DNA of 64,000 nucleotides from Paenibacillus campinasensis (lineage in GTDB: Bacteria > Bacillota > Bacilli > Paenibacillales > Paenibacillaceae), in assembly GCF_002272015.1 (NCBI RefSeq), contig NZ_NPBY01000028.1, positions 1 through 64,000 of the forward strand, in the 5' to 3' direction. A model generated the notes under the pieces. It was not told where the DNA came from and made no database searches. It saw only the letters and a list, made by a program, of their open reading frames with translations. The position numbers and the translations under genes are program-made. Positions 1 to 9,139 of the stretch are shown piece after piece. Numbering within the stretch: position 1 is the stretch's first letter; every line of letters begins with the position of its first letter.

Positions 1-3000
1 CATGTAGCGATGATGATGGTCCCTGAGCCTTGGAATAACCATGAGAGCATGGACGAAACGAAAAAAGCGTTCTACGAGTACCACAGCACGCTGATGGAGC
101 CGTGGGACGGACCTGCAGCGATGGCGTTTACGGACGGTATCCAAATCGCCGCGACGCTAGACCGCAATGGTCTTCGTCCATCGCGTTACTATGTAACGAA
201 GGACGATCTGATCATTCTCTCGTCCGAAGCCGGTGTGCTGGATGTTGCACCGGAGAATGTGCTGTACAAGGATCGCCTGCGTCCGGGACGCATGCTGCTC
301 GTTGACACGAAGGAAGGCCGCATCATCTCCGATGAAGAGGTGAAAGCTGCGATCGCGTCCGAGCATCCTTACAAAACATGGCTGAACGAGCATCTGGTGG
401 AGCTTGACGAGCTGCCTGAGGCGCCGGAGCTTCCGGATCCGAAGCATGAGAATGTTCGTCAGCTGCAGCAATCGTTCGGGTATACGTTTGAAGAGCTGCG
501 CAAAGTGATGGAGCCGATGGCGCTGACAGGTGCCGAGGCTGTGGCTTCGATGGGCTACGATGCCCCGCTTGCGGTGCTGTCCGAACGTCCGCAGCGCTTG
601 TTCAACTACTTCAAGCAGATGTTTGCCCAGGTAACGAATCCGCCGATCGATGCGATCCGGGAGGAGCTTGTCACCTCCACCGCTACGACGATTGGGCCGG
701 AGCGGAACCTGCTGAAGCCGGAGCCGGAAAGCTGCCGCCATATCCGTCTGGATACGCCGGTGCTGTCCAACGAGGAATTTGCGAAGCTGCGCCATATTCA
801 TCGTCCGGGCTTCAAGTCGATGACCATTCCGATCTTCTTCCCGGCAGCGGAAGGGGCAGAGGGGCTGCGCAAGGCGATTACCGGCTTGTGTGAGGCGGCC
901 GATCGCGTCATCGCCAAAGGCCATAACATCCTGATTCTGTCTGACCGCGGCGTGGATAAAGAGAATGCGGCGATTCCGTCGCTGCTGGCCGTGTCGGCGC
1001 TGCATCATCATCTGATCCGCCAGGGAACGCGGACGAAGGTTGCGATTCTTCTGGAGTCCGGCGAACCGCGGGAAGTTCATCATTATGCGCTGCTGCTCGG
1101 TTATGGCGTGAGCGCGGTGAACCCGTATCTTGCGTTCGAGACGCTGGATGATATGATCCAGGAAGGCATGCTGCGTGGCATCTCGCACGAGAAGGCTGTG
1201 AAGAACTATATCAAGGCAGCCAGCAAAGGCGTGGTGAAGGTGTTGTCCAAGATGGGCATATCCACCATCCAGTCTTATCGCGGTGCCCAGATTTTCGAGG
1301 CTGTCGGCCTGAAGGAAGACTTTATCGAGCAATACTTCACACGCACACCGTCCCGTATTGGCGGAATTGGCCTGGAAGAGATCGCGCAGGAGACGCTTGC
1401 GCATCATGAACGCGCCTTTACTGACAAGGACGGGAAAGACAAAGCGCTGGACTCTGCCGGCGAATACCAGTGGAGAGCAGACGGGGAAGAGCATCTGTTT
1501 AACCCGAGAACGATCCATCTGCTCCAGCAGGCGGTTCGCACAGGCGATTATGAAACGTATAAGAAATATGCCGAGCTCGTACAAGGTGAGAACGAGCAGC
1601 ACCTGACACTGCGTTCCCTGCTCAAGATCAAGCCTGCAGGAGAGCCGGTGCCGCTTGAGGAAGTGGAGCCGGTGGAATCGATTATGCGCCGCTTCAAGAC
1701 AGGGGCGATGTCCTTCGGTTCCATCAGCAAGGAGGCTCACGAGAGCCTGGCGATCGGGATGAACCGCATCGGCGGCAAGAGCAACACTGGTGAGGGCGGG
1801 GAAGACCCGGCACGCTTCGTACCGGATGCTAATGGCGATTCCCGCCGCAGTGCGATCAAGCAGGTTGCATCCGGCCGTTTCGGGGTAACTTCGAACTATT
1901 TGGTAAATGCGGATGAAATCCAGATCAAGATGGCGCAAGGGGCCAAGCCGGGTGAAGGCGGACAGCTGCCGGGACGCAAAGTGTATCCTTGGGTCGCTGA
2001 GGTTCGCGGCTCTACGCCAGGCGTGGGTCTGATCTCGCCGCCTCCACACCATGATATTTATTCCATCGAGGATTTGGCAGAGCTCATTTATGACCTGAAG
2101 AACGCCAACCCTCGTGCAGATATTAACGTGAAGCTGGTGTCCGAGGTCGGTGTCGGCACGATCGCCGCAGGGGTGGCGAAAGGCCGTGCAGACATCATCC
2201 TGATCAGCGGTTACGATGGCGGAACCGGGGCATCGCCGCAGGGCTCGATTCGGCATGCCGGCATGCCTTGGGAACTGGGGCTGGCCGAGACACACCAGAC
2301 GCTCATGATGAACAACTTGCGGGATCGCGTCGTTCTGGAAACCGATGGAAAAATGCTGAACGGTCGCGACCTCGTCGTCGCTGCTCTGCTCGGAGCCGAG
2401 GAGTATGGCTTCTCGACCGCGCCGCTGGTGGCTATCGGCTGCATTATGATGCGGGTCTGCCAAATGGACACCTGCCCAGTCGGGGTAGCAACCCAGAATC
2501 CGGAGCTGCGGAAGAACTTTACCGGCGACCCGGAACATGTCGTTAACTTTATGCGTTTTGTTGCTGAGGATATGCGTGAGCAGATGGCGCAGCTGGGCTT
2601 CCGCACGGTAGACGAAATGATCGGGCGTACAGACTGCCTGGACGCGGTGAAAGCCGATTCCCACTGGAAGAAAAAAGGCGTGGATATCTCTGCGCTCCTG
2701 TACACGCCGGAGCTTCCGGAAGGCAGCACACGTTATCGTACGAAAAAACAAAATCATGGGCTTGAACAGACGCTGGATATGCGTCAGCTGCTGAAGGCAG
2801 CCGAGCCTGCTCTTGAATCGGGCACACCGGTAGAGGGAACATTCCCGATTACGAATGTGGATCGCGCCGTTGGCACGATTCTCGGCAGCGAAGTCACCCG
2901 CAAGTATGGTGCGCCAGGTCTGCCTGAAGATACCATTCGGTTCACCTTTGTCGGCTCGGCAGGGCAGAGCTTCGGTGCGTTCGTACCGAAAGGCATGACG

Positions 3001-3645
3001 CTGACCGTTGAAGGGGACGCCAATGACTACATCGGCAAAGGATTGTCCGGCGGCAAATTGATCGTGAAGCCTTCGCCGAAGGCAACATTCAAGGCTGAGG
3101 AGAACATCATCGCAGGCAATACCGCCTTCTATGGAGCAACCGGCGGGGAAGCTTACGTTCGCGGCATCGCGGGCGAGCGCTTTGCGGTACGGAACTCCGG
3201 AGCGAACATTGTGGTCGAGGGTGTCGGCGATCACGGCTGTGAATACATGACAGGCGGCCGCGTCGTTGTTCTGGGCGAGACGGGACGGAACTTTGCCGCA
3301 GGGATGTCCGGTGGCATCGCTTATGTCTATGATCCGGAAGGCAGCTTTGTCAGCCGCTGCAATCTGGAGATGGTGTTGCTTGAGCGCGTGGAGGATCAGA
3401 AGGAAGCGGATCAACTGTTCCGGATGATTCAGCAGCATTCCATCTATACGGACAGCGTGCCGGCGCAGCAGGTTCTTGCTGACTGGGATCAGGCGCTCCA
3501 TCGCTTCGTTCGGGTCATTCCGAAGGACTACAAGCGGATGATTCAGCAGATCGAGAAAGTTCATGCTCAAGGACTATCCGGAGACGCCGCGCTGCTGGCT
3601 GCATTCGAAGCCAACATGAAGGAATTGGCCCGGGCCGGAAGCTAA
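1..3645 (+). CDS. gltB: Glutamate synthase large subunit, 5'-truncated by window edge
   Basis: Large subunit of bacterial glutamate synthase, which moves the amide nitrogen of glutamine onto 2-oxoglutarate and works with the small subunit GltD. The frame is open from base 1, so roughly the first 300 residues, including the catalytic N-terminal cysteine, lie outside the window. Visible in order are the end of the class II amidotransferase domain ([14 protein letters not shown]), the central domain, the FMN domain with GAMSFGSIS near base 1702, the 3Fe-4S cysteines in a C-x5-C-x4-C pattern at 2440, 2458 and 2473, and the C-terminal beta-helix ([10 protein letters not shown] onward). A strong terminator follows directly and no gltD is seen, so gltD must be elsewhere. 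Confidence 0.97.
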   Translation, partial: HVAMMMVPEPWNNHESMDETKKAFYEYHSTLMEPWDGPAAMAFTDGIQIAATLDRNGLRPSRYYVTKDDLIILSSEAGVLDVAPENVLYKDRLRPGRMLLVDTKEGRIISDEEVKAAIASEHPYKTWLNEHLVELDELPEAPELPDPKHENVRQLQQSFGYTFEELRKVMEPMALTGAEAVASMGYDAPLAVLSERPQRLFNYFKQMFAQVTNPPIDAIREELVTSTATTIGPERNLLKPEPESCRHIRLDTPVLSNEEFAKLRHIHRPGFKSMTIPIFFPAAEGAEGLRKAITGLCEAADRVIAKGHNILILSDRGVDKENAAIPSLLAVSALHHHLIRQGTRTKVAILLESGEPREVHHYALLLGYGVSAVNPYLAFETLDDMIQEGMLRGISHEKAVKNYIKAASKGVVKVLSKMGISTIQSYRGAQIFEAVGLKEDFIEQYFTRTPSRIGGIGLEEIAQETLAHHERAFTDKDGKDKALDSAGEYQWRADGEEHLFNPRTIHLLQQAVRTGDYETYKKYAELVQGENEQHLTLRSLLKIKPAGEPVPLEEVEPVESIMRRFKTGAMSFGSISKEAHESLAIGMNRIGGKSNTGEGGEDPARFVPDANGDSRRSAIKQVASGRFGVTSNYLVNADEIQIKMAQGAKPGEGGQLPGRKVYPWVAEVRGSTPGVGLISPPPHHDIYSIEDLAELIYDLKNANPRADINVKLVSEVGVGTIAAGVAKGRADIILISGYDGGTGASPQGSIRHAGMPWELGLAETHQTLMMNNLRDRVVLETDGKMLNGRDLVVAALLGAEEYGFSTAPLVAIGCIMMRVCQMDTCPVGVATQNPELRKNFTGDPEHVVNFMRFVAEDMREQMAQLGFRTVDEMIGRTDCLDAVKADSHWKKKGVDISALLYTPELPEGSTRYRTKKQNHGLEQTLDMRQLLKAAEPALESGTPVEGTFPITNVDRAVGTILGSEVTRKYGAPGLPEDTIRFTFVGSAGQSFGAFVPKGMTLTVEGDANDYIGKGLSGGKLIVKPSPKATFKAEENIIAGNTAFYGATGGEAYVRGIAGERFAVRNSGANIVVEGVGDHGCEYMTGGRVVVLGETGRNFAAGMSGGIAYVYDPEGSFVSRCNLEMVLLERVEDQKEADQLFRMIQQHSIYTDSVPAQQVLADWDQALHRFVRVIPKDYKRMIQQIEKVHAQGLSGDAALLAAFEANMKELARAGS

Positions 3646-3730
3646 GCGGTAACCTGAAATATCAAGCAATAAAGGCGATTCCCGCCTTTGCGGCGGTTTA
3701 ACCCGCAGCGGAGTTGCTTTCATAAATGTG

Positions 3731-3773
3731 AAAAACACACTGCATTTCGACTAAGAATGCAGTGTGTTTTTTT
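3731..3773 (+). terminator. Rho-independent terminator of gltB
   Basis: A 16-bp perfect stem (AAAAACACACTGCATT with its complement) around a 9-base loop, followed by a T-run, 85 bases after the gltB stop codon. Confidence 0.93.
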
Positions 3774-4047
3774 CTTATCGTCCCGATGTTAACGTACGAA
3801 AATATGAATTTTACGGGAAATTGATTTTTTGCAACAAACCTATTCGACAAAAATAGAACCCCAATCATGGAACAGCATTTCCATCAGACGACAACATAAA
3901 ACAAGCACCTTCGTTATAATATTGATAAGTAAGTTTGCAGGCTAAAGGGCGGCGGTTCATTTCAGGAATACAGGTTCAAGGACTGGAATCAACAACGATA
4001 CATAGCGGCAGGGATGGATAGGAAATCAGTGAATAAGCGGGGGAAGA
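3774..4047. other. AT-rich spacer upstream of a small ORF
   Basis: Non-coding stretch between the gltB terminator and the small ORF at 4048. It holds a TATAAT at 3915-3920 without a convincing -35 partner, so a promoter for the small ORF with a leader of about 120 bases is possible but not proved. I see no other structure. Confidence 0.4.
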
Positions 4048-4200
4048 ATGAAGATGAGTATGGATAAGGAGAGAAGCTCTGTCGGTGGCGAGCAGCAGCC
4101 GGATGAGCAAAAGGTGAGTCTGGACATCCTGGAGCTCATGATTCAATTGGGAATCCATCCCGACAAATGGCGGCAATACGAGGAGACATATAAAAAATAA
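4048..4200 (+). CDS. Small hypothetical protein, 50 aa
   Basis: A 50-residue frame beginning MKMSMDKERSS and ending DKWRQYEETYKK. Support is a purine-rich ribosome site (GGGGGAAG) just before the ATG, an in-frame stop upstream at 4030, and a strong terminator 28 bases after the stop. The protein is charged, with a short amphipathic stretch (SLDILELMIQLGIHPDKW) and no cysteine or membrane segment. I do not recognise a family. It could be a small regulatory or sporulation-type protein, but that is a guess. Confidence 0.5.
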   Translation: MKMSMDKERSSVGGEQQPDEQKVSLDILELMIQLGIHPDKWRQYEETYKK

Positions 4201-4227
4201 GCTGCATACCGGCTCGTCAACACAAAG

Positions 4228-4282
4228 ATCCCCGGAATGTCCAGGAGACATGCTCTGACTCCTGGCTTCCGGGGATTTGTTG
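4228..4282. terminator. Terminator between small ORF and xre-like gene
   Basis: Stem ATCCCCGGAA/TTCCGGGGAT enclosing an inner stem CCAGGAG/CTCCTGG, with TTGTTGT on the plus side. It lies between two convergent genes and may serve both. Confidence 0.8.
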
Positions 4283-4315
4283 TGGTTCATCTTATGCTGA
4301 AAAGGCATCAGCATC

Positions 4316-4684
4316 TTATTTCATGGAACGTTCCATCCGAACGAAAGCAATAAAGCGTCTGGCTTCTTCCTCCGTCAGCTTGCGCCCGTCTACCGTCAGA
4401 TTGAAACGCTGCAGAATATCCTCATCGGAGAGCTCAAGATCATCAACAAAATCTCTGGCTGCCGAATCCAGCACCGCTTTCTCCTCGGTTGTCCGCCCGA
4501 TCAAATAATCAATCGACACGTTAAACCGGTCAGCAAGACGGGTCAAGGTATCAAAATCCGGCTTGCGCCGGTTTTTTTCGTAATGAGACAGCGCCGCCCG
4601 AGTAATGCCTACCGAATTGGCAAGCTCCTCCTGGGTCCAGCCGCGTCGTTCACGTAACTCTGAGATTCGTTCTCCGTAGTTCAT
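4316..4684 (-). CDS. Xre-family transcriptional repressor
   Basis: 122-residue DNA-binding regulator. Residues 1-65 form a classic HTH_3 domain (ISELRERRGWTQEELANSVG, then ITRAALSHYEKNRRKPDFDTL as turn and recognition helix). The short C-terminal part carries the FNLTVDGRKLTEEEARRF motif common in phage-type and chromosomal Xre/ImmR-like regulators. The start has a strong site (AAGGGGGG, 7 bases before ATG). Three near-identical 15-bp palindromes (4890, 4925, 6973) lie on nearby promoters and closely resemble the operator I recall for the B. subtilis PBSX repressor Xre, whose recognition helix also reads like SHYEN. I infer this protein binds them. No other phage genes surround it. Confidence 0.9.
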   Translation of the reverse strand: MNYGERISELRERRGWTQEELANSVGITRAALSHYEKNRRKPDFDTLTRLADRFNVSIDYLIGRTTEEKAVLDSAARDFVDDLELSDEDILQRFNLTVDGRKLTEEEARRFIAFVRMERSMK

Positions 4685-4882
4685 TATGGATCCCCCCTTC
4701 GAATCTAGGATGCTGTTATTATTTATGGTTCAATGTAAAAATGACTTCCATGGATTGCCTCAAATCGGTTCTCTTCATGCGTTCCGTTATTGTCCTGCTA
4801 TAGGGCCATCGGATGTGGACCTATCCGAAAATACAATAAGCGAGCCATGCTTGTAAAGAAATATAAAAACGCATATAAGGAC

Positions 4883-4911
4883 TTGACTGGATACAATATG
4901 TATCGTAAAAT
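4883..4911 (+). promoter_or_regulatory. Sigma-A promoter with Xre-type operator 1 in its spacer
   Basis: TTGACT (4883-4888), 17-base spacer, TAAAAT (4906-4911). The palindrome GATACAATATGTATC occupies 4890-4904, exactly filling the spacer, so a bound repressor would block RNA polymerase. It points at the PilZ-like gene at 5040. Confidence 0.75.
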
Positions 4912-4924
4912 TGGAAAATAAAAC

Positions 4925-4939
4925 GATACAATACGTATC
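4925..4939. promoter_or_regulatory. Xre-type operator 2
   Basis: GATACAATACGTATC, 35 bp centre to centre from operator 1 and lying on the expected transcript start of the 4883 promoter. It differs from operator 1 by one base. Confidence 0.7.
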
Positions 4940-5039
4940 TTGGATATGCCGAATAGTGACATATAGTATCATTTTATCCTTGGAATTCATGTCTCATACC
5001 AGAATTTCATTGGATTAAAGGAGCGAACCGGATAATCCT

Positions 5040-5420
5040 ATGTCAAATGAAATGAGCCACCTCATTCGAGTTGGAGTTCGGATACTCAAAATCGGCAGCT
5101 TGAACATTCAAGGAGAACTACATGCTGTAACCCCGCTCGAGCTTCATCCCGAGAGGCTGGTTTTCCTGTGCCGATGGCCGATTCCGATTACTCCTAACGT
5201 GAAGCTGGGGTATGAAATTAATGATGGAACCGATCAAATTAGCGTAGCAGGACGCATTGTAACAGAGGAGCCTTTCATGAGCTCCTATCTTTATCATGCC
5301 GAAATATACGCAGACCAAGACCAGAAGTCAAGGATAACGGGCATGCTCAACCGGATGATTACGGACTGCAGGCAGGGACGATTGCCGTACCCACACAGCA
5401 ATAAATATATCATCCAGTGA
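5040..5420 (+). CDS. PilZ-like domain protein
   Basis: 126-residue soluble protein. The middle part (LELHPERLVFLCRWPIPITPNVKLGYEINDGTD followed by ISVAGRIVTEEP) has the beta-barrel pattern of PilZ-like domains found as stand-alone proteins in Paenibacillus and Bacillus. The canonical c-di-GMP motif (RxxxR and D/NxSxxG) is not evident, so binding of the dinucleotide is uncertain. The ATG is the first in frame after an upstream stop; AAGGAG lies rather far (about 16 bases) upstream. Two Xre-type operators sit on its promoter, so expression is probably repressed by the regulator at 4316. Confidence 0.6.
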   Translation: MSNEMSHLIRVGVRILKIGSLNIQGELHAVTPLELHPERLVFLCRWPIPITPNVKLGYEINDGTDQISVAGRIVTEEPFMSSYLYHAEIYADQDQKSRITGMLNRMITDCRQGRLPYPHSNKYIIQ

Positions 5421-5726
5421 AAATATGAAGTTGCTAAAGCCATTTTACTATATTTAAGAAGTGCGGTCATTAGTTCTTTTACCTTAAATACAAAGGTCCT
5501 TTCGTGGCTCATCGGCATCGGCCGCCTGCTCCCGGACGTGAATCCGGCGGCGAGGCAGGGGACGGTTCTTGCACCGAATGCGCCAAACGACACCCCGATT
5601 CGAACCCGCAATGCCTTCACTCTCATTTCCAACGACCTAGACCGATGCCGTGCATAGGGCACCATCGATCATCTCATGTATAACCAGACGTGAATAAGCG
5701 TGACTAACTATGGAGGGCAGCCATCC
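5421..5726. other. Intergenic stretch without recognised feature
   Basis: About 300 bases between the PilZ-like gene and the LCP gene. It has a short GC-rich inverted repeat (CCGGA...TCCGG near 5532-5548) and a T-arm-like string near 5599 that does not fold as a tRNA. No open frame with a ribosome site was found. Confidence 0.4.
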
Positions 5727-6677
5727 ATGACGAAAAGAACCAAGTGGATCATCGGAACGCTCATCGCACTGCTCGTACTACCTTCCAGCTACATGACCTA
5801 CGTCTATTTATCCATCAAATCCACGGTGAACGAGATCTATGAAGAACGACCGCGTCCACAGATGCTTCCGGAGGGCGTCCAGGTGCAAGACGTGAAGGGG
5901 AGCAATGCACCGAGCGCTGCACCGAAAATTACCCGCAAGGCGACGCCGTTTACCGTGCTGATCCTCGGGGTGGATGAAAGGCCATCGGACAGCGGGCGGT
6001 CGGATGCGATGATATTCATGGCGGTTGATCCGGACAAGGGCTCCGTATTGATCTTTAATATTCCTCGCGATACACGGACAGATATCGTCGGCCGGGGCAC
6101 AGTAGACAAAATCAATCATGCCTATGCCTTCGGCGGGGTGGATATGTCCATTCAGACGGTGGAGCATTTCTTAAAGGTGCCGGTCGATTATTATATCAAG
6201 GTGGATATGGAAGGCTTCGCGGATATCATTGATACGCTGGGCGGCGTGACTGTACATAACGACATGGAGTTTGATTATGCCGGCTTTCATTTTGGCAAGG
6301 GTGAAGTGACGCTGACCGGGGAGATGGCGCTGGCTTTTTCGCGGATGCGTTTTGAGGACCCGAGAGGCGATCTCGGCCGAAATTCAAGGCAGCAGGAAAT
6401 TATTAAGGCGATCATGCACAAGGCGATGAATGTATCAACGGCCTGGAAGCTGGAACAGATCCTCGATGATATTAAAGGCAGTGTGAAGACGAATATATCC
6501 TTTGACGAGATGAAGATTCTCGTGTCGGATTATCGCCAGAAGCTCCGGCAGATTGAACAGGTTGAAATCCAGGGGCACGGCCAAAGAATCAATGGGATCT
6601 GGTATTACATCGTCAACCAGCAGGAGCAGGAGCAAATCCAGTCCCGATTGTACAGTCATATGAACAGCGGTGAGTAA
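5727..6677 (+). CDS. LCP (LytR-CpsA-Psr) family cell wall assembly transferase
   Basis: 316-residue membrane-anchored enzyme of the family that attaches teichoic acids or other anionic glycopolymers from undecaprenyl carriers to peptidoglycan. One N-terminal membrane helix (residues 6-27) precedes the extracellular LCP domain. Conserved sites are visible: GVDER (D83, R85), RSDAM (R91, D93), NIPRDTR (R114), DKINHAY and the C-terminal FSRMRFEDPRGDLGR. The ATG at 5727 is chosen because GGAGGG stands 9 bases upstream; an in-frame GTG at 5700 lacks a site. It appears monocistronic and is followed by a terminator. Confidence 0.92.
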   Translation: MTKRTKWIIGTLIALLVLPSSYMTYVYLSIKSTVNEIYEERPRPQMLPEGVQVQDVKGSNAPSAAPKITRKATPFTVLILGVDERPSDSGRSDAMIFMAVDPDKGSVLIFNIPRDTRTDIVGRGTVDKINHAYAFGGVDMSIQTVEHFLKVPVDYYIKVDMEGFADIIDTLGGVTVHNDMEFDYAGFHFGKGEVTLTGEMALAFSRMRFEDPRGDLGRNSRQQEIIKAIMHKAMNVSTAWKLEQILDDIKGSVKTNISFDEMKILVSDYRQKLRQIEQVEIQGHGQRINGIWYYIVNQQEQEQIQSRLYSHMNSGE

Positions 6678-6771
6678 AGGAAAACTAACCAGCAAACCAA
6701 ACTAATACCATCAAAAATAATCTGTGCTATTTACAGGGAAGCAGACAACATATCATGGAATGAACACTTGC

Positions 6772-6812
6772 GCATCCATAGTCGCTTAGACAGCGAGCAT
6801 GGATGCTTTTTT
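6772..6812 (+). terminator. Terminator after LCP gene
   Basis: GCATCCAT/ATGGATGC stem with inner CGCT/AGCG pairing, followed by six T. Confidence 0.88.
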
Positions 6813-6934
6813 GCGTGTCGCTCAGGTGCCGCATGCGGGATGGTCGCTGCGGTTTTGACTGCGGCTGCCGCTGGCGTCGCCCGGCAAACGGTTCGAAATA
6901 ACGACAACCTGCGCAGAATCCATGTCGATTTATG

Positions 6935-6987
6935 TTGACAATCCCGGATAAATTTAATACATTTCAGGTTATGATACAATTTGTATC
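6935..6987 (+). promoter_or_regulatory. Sigma-A promoter with Xre-type operator 3 at the start site
   Basis: TTGACA (6935-6940), 17-base spacer, TACATT (6958-6963). GATACAATTTGTATC follows at 6973-6987, where transcription should begin. This is the third copy of the same palindrome within 2.1 kb and belongs to the gene at 7028. Confidence 0.72.
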
Positions 6988-7027
6988 CTGAATAATACTA
7001 TGATTCCCCTAGAGAGGAACTATCCAC

Positions 7028-7231
7028 ATGAGTGATATAAAAATGTACTGCCTGATCTGCAGGCGGATCGTGAAGGTGGCCGAGGGCGGGGAAGTGTTCA
7101 AGACGGGATTCTATCGATATCATACGCCAATGGGCATCTGTGTTGCTTGTCAACAAAAGAACAGGCTGCCCGGCGGCGACAGCGAGGAGCATCAGGGTAA
7201 GGGCAACGTCCAGCTTCAAGAACCACTGTGA
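7028..7231 (+). CDS. Small CxxC...CxxC (zinc-ribbon-like) protein
   Basis: 67 residues. Two paired-cysteine motifs, CLIC (residues 8-11) and CVAC (residues 38-41), are spaced as in small zinc ribbons; the tail is polar and probably flexible. A ribosome site (AGAGAGGAA) precedes the ATG. The family is not recognised. Its promoter carries the third Xre-type operator, so it is likely co-regulated with the PilZ-like gene. The ABC transporter begins about 100 bases downstream with no terminator between, so the three may be one transcript. Confidence 0.65.
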   Translation: MSDIKMYCLICRRIVKVAEGGEVFKTGFYRYHTPMGICVACQQKNRLPGGDSEEHQGKGNVQLQEPL

Positions 7232-7336
7232 TATAATAAGGAAATGATGGATCATTATGGTGACCGTAGTTGGGTTAATCTGTAGTAGGTAATGGATGCG
7301 TTACGCCTGAAGAACACATACAAGGAGAACTTGAAT

Positions 7337-8248
7337 ATGCAGGAACCGCTCGTAAGACTGATGGGAGTCACCAAGAAAATATCATCAAGGGTGATCGTGG
7401 ACAACCTGACCTTTGATATTCCTCAGGGTCAGGTATTCGGTTTTCTCGGGCCGAACGGGGCCGGGAAGACAACCACGATCCGGATGATGGTCGGTTTGAT
7501 GTCCATCACCGAAGGGGATATTACGATCGGGGGCTGGAGCATTCGTCATCATTATGAACAGGCTGCCGCCCAGATCGGTGCCATCGTTGAAAATCCCGAG
7601 ATGTATAAATTTATGTCGGGTTATAAAAATCTGATTCACTATGCCCGCATGATGCCCGGCATTACCGAGGAGCGGATTACGGAGGTTGTCAACCTTGTCG
7701 GCCTGGGCAATCGAATCCATGATAAGGTGCAGACCTATTCGCTCGGCATGCGTCAGCGGCTTGGCGTGGCTCAGGCGCTTCTTCATCGTCCGAGGCTGCT
7801 CATTCTGGATGAGCCGACGAACGGGCTTGATCCGCAAGGAATTCGCGAGCTGAGGGACTACCTGCGCAAGCTGGCGCAGGAGGAGGGGACAACGGTGTTT
7901 GTCTCCAGCCATTTGTTGTCGGAGATGGAGCTGATGTGTGATACGGTGGGCATTATCAGTCAGGGGAAACTGGTCGATGTCCGCGCCCTGAGGAACGCTC
8001 ACGGCGAGCCGGAAGCGGAGGATACGGCCTTTATCGTCAGCGATCCAGCAAGAGCGGCAGAGGTGCTGCAATCCGCTGATCCGACCGTTCAGGGCAGCAG
8101 CGTCGTTGTGCGCGGCACCCCGGACATGGTGGCGGAGATGAATGCACGGCTAGTGAGTGCAGGGGTGAACGTATACGGGATTATGCCGGTTACGCGTTCG
8201 CTGGAGGATCAATTCCTGGAAGTGACAGGAGGGGAAGCGATTGAATAA
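7337..8248 (+). CDS. ABC transporter ATP-binding protein (BcrA type)
   Basis: 303-residue ATPase of an ABC-2 type transporter, the subfamily that includes bacitracin- and lantibiotic-resistance pumps. Walker A GPNGAGKTT, a signature in the YSLGMRQRLG form usual for this subfamily, Walker B LLILDEPTNGLDP, then the H-loop (VSSHLLSEME) are in order; the last 90 residues are the variable accessory domain. The ATG at 7337 has AAGGAG 9 bases upstream; a frame extension to 7292 lacks a site. It overlaps the permease start by 8 bases, indicating coupled translation. The substrate is unknown. Confidence 0.92.
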   Translation: MQEPLVRLMGVTKKISSRVIVDNLTFDIPQGQVFGFLGPNGAGKTTTIRMMVGLMSITEGDITIGGWSIRHHYEQAAAQIGAIVENPEMYKFMSGYKNLIHYARMMPGITEERITEVVNLVGLGNRIHDKVQTYSLGMRQRLGVAQALLHRPRLLILDEPTNGLDPQGIRELRDYLRKLAQEEGTTVFVSSHLLSEMELMCDTVGIISQGKLVDVRALRNAHGEPEAEDTAFIVSDPARAAEVLQSADPTVQGSSVVVRGTPDMVAEMNARLVSAGVNVYGIMPVTRSLEDQFLEVTGGEAIE

Positions 8249-9014
8249 TTTCATCCGTCTTGTCGCGAACGAGAATATGAAAATTTACAGCCGTCCGCGC
8301 ACATGGGTCATGCTGGGCCTGCTGGCGCTGTTCAGCTTGGCGATGCCGGTCCTGCTCTATCTGACGGGAGCCGATATGGACCTGTGGACGGTGTTTACGT
8401 GGACCGAAAGCTTCACCTATTTGCTGAACATCATATTTGCAGTTGTCATTGCTTCCGATCTGGTCGCTGGAGAGTTTAGCTGGGGAACGATCAAGCTGCT
8501 GCTGATCCGGCCTTGGAGCCGGGGCAAAATCCTGTTCTCCAAATATATTGCCATGCTGCTGTTCGGACTGCTGGGCACTGTCATATTGTCTGCTGTCGGG
8601 ATTGTTTCATCAGCTCTGTTATTCAGTGGGAACCAGGCGATGGGCGCCGGCTTCGAACAGTCGCGGATGCTGGATTCCATGCTGCTGGTGCTGACCGATC
8701 TCATTCAGCTTGTGGTCATTGCCACGATCACCTTCATGCTGTCCACCGTGTTTCGCTCCAGCAGTCTGGCGATCGGCTTGTCGCTGCTTATTCTGTTTAC
8801 GAAGGATCTGTTCGGCATGCTGTTCAATCCGGAGAAGCATGTCTGGGCGAAATATGTTCTTCTGCTTCATACCGATCTGAGTGTGTATATCCATTCACCG
8901 GTAGGCCCAGGAGGGACAAGCCTGGCGTTCTCCATTGCGATCCTGGCAGGGTATTCCATCCTGTTCCTGCTCATATCCTGGTGGGTATTCACCAAGAGGG
9001 ATGTTACAACATGA
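8241..9014 (+). CDS. ABC-2 type transporter permease
   Basis: 257 residues with six predicted membrane helices and the layout of BcrB-like permeases. It starts with TTG at 8241 inside the end of the ATPase gene, preceded by AGGAGGGG. It pairs with the ATPase at 7337 to form a simple exporter. The residue run ASDLVAGEFSWGTIKLLLIRP is the short conserved stretch (GE...GTIK.LL.RP) of these permeases. There is no linked two-component system, so a dedicated bacitracin-type resistance role cannot be claimed. Confidence 0.9.
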   Translation: MNNFIRLVANENMKIYSRPRTWVMLGLLALFSLAMPVLLYLTGADMDLWTVFTWTESFTYLLNIIFAVVIASDLVAGEFSWGTIKLLLIRPWSRGKILFSKYIAMLLFGLLGTVILSAVGIVSSALLFSGNQAMGAGFEQSRMLDSMLLVLTDLIQLVVIATITFMLSTVFRSSSLAIGLSLLILFTKDLFGMLFNPEKHVWAKYVLLLHTDLSVYIHSPVGPGGTSLAFSIAILAGYSILFLLISWWVFTKRDVTT

Positions 9015-9018
9015 TACA

Positions 9019-9066
9019 AAAGGAGCTCCCATTCATCTTATCCAGATGCGAGGAGCTCCTTTGTTG
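9019..9066. terminator. Bidirectional terminator
   Basis: Perfect stem AAAGGAGCTCC/GGAGCTCCTTT. It has a T-rich tail on both strands and lies between the converging ABC permease and bactofilin genes. Confidence 0.85.
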
Positions 9067-9139
9067 TTTCTGCGAAAGCGGGTATGGATGATCGTGAATG
9101 CCGGGCCAGTGCGGCATCATGGAGGCATCCATTGCTGCC

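Noticed and set aside
157-3570. 1137-codon open frame antisense to gltB
   Set aside because: It mirrors the coding frame of gltB, has no ribosome site, and its product shows no family pattern. Long antisense frames are common opposite GC-rich genes.
3990-4006. 16-base identity with 54004-54019 (ACAACGATACATAGCG)
   Set aside because: A match of this length is about what chance gives in 64 kb, and the two contexts share nothing else.
3976-4314. 112-codon minus-strand frame between gltB and the Xre-type gene
   Set aside because: It is antisense to the 50-aa ORF and across its terminator, with no ribosome site and no recognisable domain.
5571-5645. tRNA-like string with a GGTTCGAATC T-loop on the minus strand
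   Set aside because: The flanking five-base arms do not pair (GCGGG against CGGGG) and no acceptor or anticodon stem can be built.
5294-5665. 123-codon minus-strand frame overlapping the PilZ-like gene
   Set aside because: It has no ribosome site and no domain, and half of it is antisense to a better supported gene.
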